Shown here: piece after piece, positions 60,055 through 64,000 of the stretch
Numbering within the stretch: position 1 is the stretch's first letter
How the letters are laid out: each line of letters begins with the position of its first letter
From: Sorangiineae bacterium NIC37A_2
GTDB lineage: Bacteria > Myxococcota_A > Polyangia > Polyangiales > Polyangiaceae
NCBI GenBank assembly: GCA_002085155.1
Contig: NASX01000005.1
Span: 1 to 64,000 of the forward strand
Direction of reading: 5' to 3'
Length of the DNA stretch: 64,000 nucleotides
Translations under genes and position numbers: made by a program
The notes under the pieces: generated by a model
The model's database searches: none
Told to the model about the DNA's origin: nothing
Seen by the model: only the letters and a program-made list of their open reading frames with translations

Positions 60055-61422
60055 ATGGACCCTATCGTGCAAAAGGCGCCGAAGACGTCCCCCCTGCCCA
60101 CCCCGGTCCAGCTCATCGAGAAGACGCGCGACGGAGTCGAGCTCAAAAAGGACGAAGTGCGCGCGCTGGTCCGGGGGCTCCTCTCCGGCGAGCTCGCCGA
60201 CTACCAGATGAGCGCCTGGCTGATGGCCGCCTACCTCAACGGCCTCTCCGACGCGGAGATGGTCGCTCTCACGGAGGCCATGCTCCACTCCGGGGAAGTT
60301 CTCTCCATGAAGAGCGTGCGCGGCGCGAAGATCGACAAACACTCGACGGGCGGGGTCGGCGACAAGGTGAGCCTGCCGCTCGCCCCTCTCGTCGCCGCAG
60401 CGGGCCTCTTCGTCCCCATGATCTCGGGGCGCGGCCTCGGGCACACGGGCGGGACCCTCGACAAACTCGAAGCTATCCCCGGCTATAACACCCAGCTCGA
60501 CAAGGCTCAGTTCGAGAAGATCGTGAGCAAAGTCGGGTGCGCCATCATCGGCCAGACGCCGCGCATCGCGCCCGCTGACAAGAAAATTTACGCTTTGCGC
60601 GACGTCACGGGCACCGTCGCCTGCCGCCAGCTCATCGTCGCCTCCATTCTCAGCAAGAAGCTCGCCGCTGGCCTCGATGGGCTCGTGCTCGACGTCAAAG
60701 TCGGCCGAGGCGCATTCATGGTCGACAAGAAGAGCGCTACGGCTCTGGCCCGCTCCCTCGTCGAAACTTCGACCGCCCTCGGAACTCCCGCGACGGCCCT
60801 GCTCACGAACATGGACACGCCCCTGGGTGTCACGATCGGCAACGCTCTCGAGGTGCGCGAGTCGATCGAGATCTTGAAGAACGAGGGACCCAAGGATTCC
60901 CGCGAGCTGACGCTACGCCTCGGGGCCGAAATGCTCCTGATGGCCGGGCTCGCCCCGAGCCGGGCCGCCGCCGAGAAGAAGCTCCGGGACCTGTTAGCTT
61001 CCGGACACGCCCTCGAGCGCTTCGCACGGATGGTCGAAGCCCAGGGGGGCGATCCTCGCATCGTCGACGATCTGAACCGACTGCCGAAAGCGCCGCACCG
61101 CTCGGTCCTTTTCGCCCAACAGAAGGGCTACGTCGTCGACATCGAACCCCGCGGACTCGCCGAAGCTGCGCTCCGTCTCGGCGCGGGCCGCCTGCGCGCG
61201 GAAGACCGCGTGGAGCCGAGCGTAGGGCTCGAACTCTTGGTTCGCCCAGGAGATGAAGTCGAAAAGGGCACTCCCCTCGCGCGCATCCACGCCCGGAGCG
61301 CGAGCGCCGCCCGCGCTCAAGCTGAGCTGGTCCGGCGCTCCTTTTCGATCGCTCGCCGCCCTCCTCAAAACATCACGCCGCTCGTCCTCGGCACCATCAC
61401 CGGCAAAGGACGCCCGTCGTGA
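60055..61422 (+). CDS. deoA: Thymidine/pyrimidine-nucleoside phosphorylase
   Basis: 455 residues. The enzyme splits thymidine or uridine with phosphate in nucleoside salvage. The family signature KIDKHSTGGVGDKVSLPLAP (about 93-112) is complete, with SGRGLGHTGGTLDKLEAIPGY after it. The C-terminal domain includes VELLVRPGDEVEKGTPL-like residues. The ATG at 60055 avoids overlap with the WYL gene; the frame extends upstream. The YkgJ gene is coupled to its end through a GTGA overlap. Whether it prefers thymidine or uridine cannot be told. Confidence 0.92.
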   Translation: MDPIVQKAPKTSPLPTPVQLIEKTRDGVELKKDEVRALVRGLLSGELADYQMSAWLMAAYLNGLSDAEMVALTEAMLHSGEVLSMKSVRGAKIDKHSTGGVGDKVSLPLAPLVAAAGLFVPMISGRGLGHTGGTLDKLEAIPGYNTQLDKAQFEKIVSKVGCAIIGQTPRIAPADKKIYALRDVTGTVACRQLIVASILSKKLAAGLDGLVLDVKVGRGAFMVDKKSATALARSLVETSTALGTPATALLTNMDTPLGVTIGNALEVRESIEILKNEGPKDSRELTLRLGAEMLLMAGLAPSRAAAEKKLRDLLASGHALERFARMVEAQGGDPRIVDDLNRLPKAPHRSVLFAQQKGYVVDIEPRGLAEAALRLGAGRLRAEDRVEPSVGLELLVRPGDEVEKGTPLARIHARSASAARAQAELVRRSFSIARRPPQNITPLVLGTITGKGRPS

Positions 61423-61748
61423 GCGAAACGGAGACCCTCGACTGTCTCGCTTGTGGCGCCTGCTGTCGCACGGGACACGACGGGCGCATCCTGATCCCGC
61501 CCGAAGATCTCGTCTATTGGAGGAGGATCGGCCGGCCGGACATCGCCGAGCGCATCCAGCCGGGGCACTTCGGGCTCGATGCCTTCGCCACACGGCCAGA
61601 CGGAAGCTGCGTCTGGCTCGGCACCGAAGCTTCCCCGAACGCGTGCCAGATCTACGAGACCCGGGGCACCACCTGCCGCGAATTCGAAGCAGGAAGTCCC
61701 CAGTGTCTCGAGTTTCGGCGGGACTTCGGGGTTCAGCGCAGCCGCTGA
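61419..61748 (+). CDS. YkgJ-family cysteine cluster protein
   Basis: 109 residues. The family pattern [16 protein letters not shown] at the N-terminus is followed by [22 protein letters not shown] and SPQCLEF, giving eight Cys that bind zinc or a Fe-S cluster. Function of the family is not settled. The GTG start overlaps the deoA stop (GTGA), indicating translational coupling with nucleoside salvage. The last 16 bases overlap the converging metG end. Confidence 0.88.
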   Translation: MSETETLDCLACGACCRTGHDGRILIPPEDLVYWRRIGRPDIAERIQPGHFGLDAFATRPDGSCVWLGTEASPNACQIYETRGTTCREFEAGSPQCLEFRRDFGVQRSR

Positions 61749-63772
61749 CCGGGCTTCGCTCCGCTGTCCGGCGAGAGGACGTAGAGGTCCTTCTCTCCTT
61801 CGCCCGCGCAGAGCACCATGCCCTCGCTCAAGCCGAACTTCATCTTGCGCGGCGCGAGATTGGCGACGACGACGATGAGCCGTCCTTCGAGTTTCTCAGG
61901 CTCATAAGCAGCCTTGATGCCCGCGAAGATGGTGCGGGTGTCGGGTCCGCCGAGATCCACCGTGAGCTTCAAGAGCTTCTTCGCCTCAGGGACGTGCTCT
62001 GCGCGCACGACGCGAGCGACCCGCAGATCGATCTTTCCCAGATCGTCGATCGTGATTTCGGGAGCAAAGGGCTCCCGAGAGGGTTGCTCGCTGGCGACCT
62101 CGGGCGCGGCGGCGGCTTGGGTTTCGGATTCGGGCTCTCGGCTATCGAGGATCATCTGCTCTACTTTCTTTGGATCGACACGCTGCATGAGGTGCGAAAA
62201 GGGGGCCAAGGGGACATCAGTGATCGGGCTCTCGGCGAGAGACCAAGCGTCGAGGGGACCGCCGAGCAGCTCAGCGCTCTGCTTGGCGAGCCCCGGCAGC
62301 ACCGGCCCGAGATAGATGGCGATCTGGCGGTACAAGTTGAGGACGACGGTGCAGACGTCCCGGAGCTCCGCCTCACGCTCCGGCTGCTTCTTGAGCTTCC
62401 AGGGCTCTTTGCGATCGACGTACTCGTTGGCGCGATCGGCGAGCGCCATGATCAGGCGCATGGCTCGAGCGTAGTCACACTTCGCGTAGGCTTCGGCGAT
62501 TCCGGCGCCTGCCTGGACTCCCGCCGCAAAAAGCCCTTCGTCTTCTGGGTAGCTCGCGGAAAGGCGCGGCGTGAGGCGCGCCGTGCGGCTCGCGAGGTTC
62601 ACGACCTTGCCGACCAAGTCGCTGTTCACCTTCGCCTGGAACTCTTCGAGGTTCAGATCGATGTCGTCGACCTTGTCCGTGAGTTTGCTCGCGTAATAGT
62701 AGCGCAGGTAGGCGGGATCGAGGTGTTTCAGGTAGGTCTCGGCCTTGACGAAAGTCCCGCGCGACTTGCTCATCTTCTCACCATTGACGGTGAGGAATCC
62801 GTGCACCTGGACCCGCGTCGGCGTCGTCAGGCCCGAAGCCTCGAGCATGGCAGGCCAAAACAGCGTGTGGAAGTACGTGATGTCCTTGCCGATGAAGTGG
62901 TAAATTTCAGTGTCGGACGAGCGGATGTAGTCGTCGAGCGACGCCCCGTTCTTTTTGCACCACTGCCAGGTCGAAGCGAAGTAGCCGAGCGGAGCGTCGA
63001 ACCAGACGTAGAAGAAATGCCCCGGCGCGTCGGGGATCTCGAAGCCGAAATAGGGCGCGGGGCGCGATACATCCCAGTCGCGCAGCGGCTCCGCGAGGAA
63101 ATGACCCTTCAGATAGTTCGCGATCTCGGGCTGCAGGTGTTCCCCGCCCTGCGTCCAGCTCTCGAGGAACGGGCGCATATCCTCAATGCGAATGAAATAA
63201 TGAGGAGCTGATCTGACCTCGGGGGCGGCGCCCGAATAGACGCTCTTCGGCTCAATCAAGTCTGTGGCGGCGTAAGCTGCGCCACACTTCTCGCAGTTGT
63301 CTCCGTATTGATCCGGCGTACCACACTTCGGACACTTCCCCTTGACGAAGCGGTCAGCGAGGAAGACCTGCGTGACAGGATCGAAGAGCTGCGTAACTTC
63401 GCGCTCCACGACCAGGCCCTTTTCGCGCAGCCGCTTCCAGACGTCCGCACAGAGCTCGCGATTCTCTTCGGCGTGGGTGCTCCCGTAGTGGTCGAACTCG
63501 ACCCCGAAGCCTTGGAAATCCCGGAGGTGTTCGCCACGCATGCGCTCGATGAGCTCCGTCTCGCTCACCCCTTCTCGGTTGGCGCGCATCATGATCGCCG
63601 TGCCGTGGGTATCGTCAGCGCAGATGTAGAGCGCCTCGCGCCCGCGCATCCTCTGAAAACGAACCCAGATGTCCGTCTGGATGTACTCGACCAAATGTCC
63701 GAGGTGGATCGGACCATTGGCGTACGGGAGGGCGCTCGTGACGAGCATGCGAGGCGAGGGACGAGGAGTCAT
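61733..63772 (-). CDS. metG: Methionine-tRNA ligase
   Basis: 679 residues. It charges tRNA-Met with methionine. The HIGH-like motif is [10 protein letters not shown] (23-26 HLGH), the zinc knuckle is CPKCG...CEKCG, and KMSKS is in [11 protein letters not shown] (about 332). The anticodon-binding helical domain follows. A C-terminal EMAP/Trbp111 tRNA-binding domain (about 575-679; [20 protein letters not shown]) supports a dimeric class 1-type enzyme. Full length. Ends 16 bp inside the YkgJ gene. Confidence 0.97.
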   Translation of the reverse strand: MTPRPSPRMLVTSALPYANGPIHLGHLVEYIQTDIWVRFQRMRGREALYICADDTHGTAIMMRANREGVSETELIERMRGEHLRDFQGFGVEFDHYGSTHAEENRELCADVWKRLREKGLVVEREVTQLFDPVTQVFLADRFVKGKCPKCGTPDQYGDNCEKCGAAYAATDLIEPKSVYSGAAPEVRSAPHYFIRIEDMRPFLESWTQGGEHLQPEIANYLKGHFLAEPLRDWDVSRPAPYFGFEIPDAPGHFFYVWFDAPLGYFASTWQWCKKNGASLDDYIRSSDTEIYHFIGKDITYFHTLFWPAMLEASGLTTPTRVQVHGFLTVNGEKMSKSRGTFVKAETYLKHLDPAYLRYYYASKLTDKVDDIDLNLEEFQAKVNSDLVGKVVNLASRTARLTPRLSASYPEDEGLFAAGVQAGAGIAEAYAKCDYARAMRLIMALADRANEYVDRKEPWKLKKQPEREAELRDVCTVVLNLYRQIAIYLGPVLPGLAKQSAELLGGPLDAWSLAESPITDVPLAPFSHLMQRVDPKKVEQMILDSREPESETQAAAAPEVASEQPSREPFAPEITIDDLGKIDLRVARVVRAEHVPEAKKLLKLTVDLGGPDTRTIFAGIKAAYEPEKLEGRLIVVVANLAPRKMKFGLSEGMVLCAGEGEKDLYVLSPDSGAKPGQRLR

Positions 63773-63858
63773 GCGCGGGCCCGAGGTTATGCGGCTCCAG
63801 GCGGCCTGGCAAAAGCGGCCTTTTGCTCGGCATGGCCGGGCGCGATATGAGGCGCGCC

Positions 63859-64000
63859 ATGCCGCTCTTGGAAGGAAAACTCGCGCTCATTACCGGTGGA
63901 GCGCGCGGGATCGGTCTCGCCGTCGCACAAGCCATGGGCAAGAGCGGCGCTCGCCTGATCCTCGTGGATAGTGGCTGTGAGCGCGACGGCTCGAACCCTG
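63859..64000 (+). CDS. Short-chain dehydrogenase/reductase (partial, runs off the window)
   Basis: The first 47 codons of an SDR enzyme. [20 protein letters not shown] is the N-terminal NAD(P)-binding TGxxxGIG motif. ATG at 63859; an in-frame ATG at 63847 is possible. The substrate cannot be inferred. It diverges from metG. Confidence 0.8.
   Translation, partial: MPLLEGKLALITGGARGIGLAVAQAMGKSGARLILVDSGCERDGSNP

Noticed and set aside
61253-63211. A 652-codon open frame on the plus strand opposite metG
   Set aside because: metG is unmistakable on the minus strand; the long frame is a GC-bias shadow that also overlaps the end of deoA.

Overview
The window is high-GC, gene-dense bacterial chromosome. 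It looks like a myxobacterium or relative (Myxococcota, Polyangiales-like). Supporting signs are two Hanks-type Ser/Thr kinases with C-terminal membrane anchors, a PEGA-domain envelope protein, several lipoproteins with long Gly/Ser/Ala linkers after the lipobox, tandem bactofilins, a secreted GH9 glycoside hydrolase and many GTG/TTG starts. The taxonomic call is inference from gene content. I see no CRISPR array, insertion sequence, rRNA or prophage.

Layout. 0-6 kb: tRNA-Cys, a Ser/Thr kinase with a TPR/PEGA partner, and a four-domain protein (MshEN-like, HD-GYP, receiver, DUF4388-like). 6-11 kb: housekeeping genes rplM-rpsI (structured leader, clear terminator), argC and uvrB. 11-16 kb: a minus-strand envelope run ending in manC (membrane protein, TlpA-like thioredoxin, uppP, TonB-like protein, manC). 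16-23.5 kb: a membrane zinc-ribbon protein and cyclophilin, a Gly-rich lipoprotein, a metallophosphatase coupled to RNase J, a rhodanese and a GT2 glycosyltransferase. 23.4-33.4 kb: a 1062-aa lipoprotein abutting trxA, trmH, two bactofilins, pyrE, an RlmI-like methyltransferase coupled to a Nudix hydrolase, rsgA and a LuxR-type regulator with a pseudo-receiver. 33.8-35.3 kb: a small Lys-rich protein with its own promoter and terminator, then the divergent iron-storage pair bfr/bfd with a Fur-like palindrome between. 35.3-51 kb: an M16 peptidase pair, a GMC oxidoreductase, a vWA lipoprotein, treZ, a YCII protein, the GH9 enzyme, a hotdog thioesterase, a 1-Cys peroxiredoxin and a kinase-FecR pair. 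58.4-64 kb: a monohaem cytochrome, a WYL regulator, a pyrimidine/thymidine phosphorylase, a YkgJ cysteine-cluster protein, metG and the start of an SDR gene running off the end.

The most interesting region is 51.9-58.2 kb. On the plus strand lie a truncated haemoglobin, a stand-alone [2Fe-2S]/FAD/NAD(P)H reductase and an NsrR-like Rrf2 regulator. On the minus strand, converging on them, lie a fusion protein (FAD/NAD(P)H disulfide-reductase fold, Bfd-type [2Fe-2S] domain, four-helix membrane domain with two H-X13-H motifs), a c-type cytochrome with about ten haem motifs, and a haem-binding DUF3365-like lipoprotein. Both transcription units carry a similar 25-bp dyad (AAAC-type 9-bp arms around a 7-bp centre) just upstream. 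I read this as one candidate nitric-oxide/nitrite stress regulon: a split flavohaemoglobin (globin plus separate reductase) together with a transmembrane electron conduit from NAD(P)H to periplasmic haems. The operator, the fusion and the regulon are inferences from sequence and need testing.
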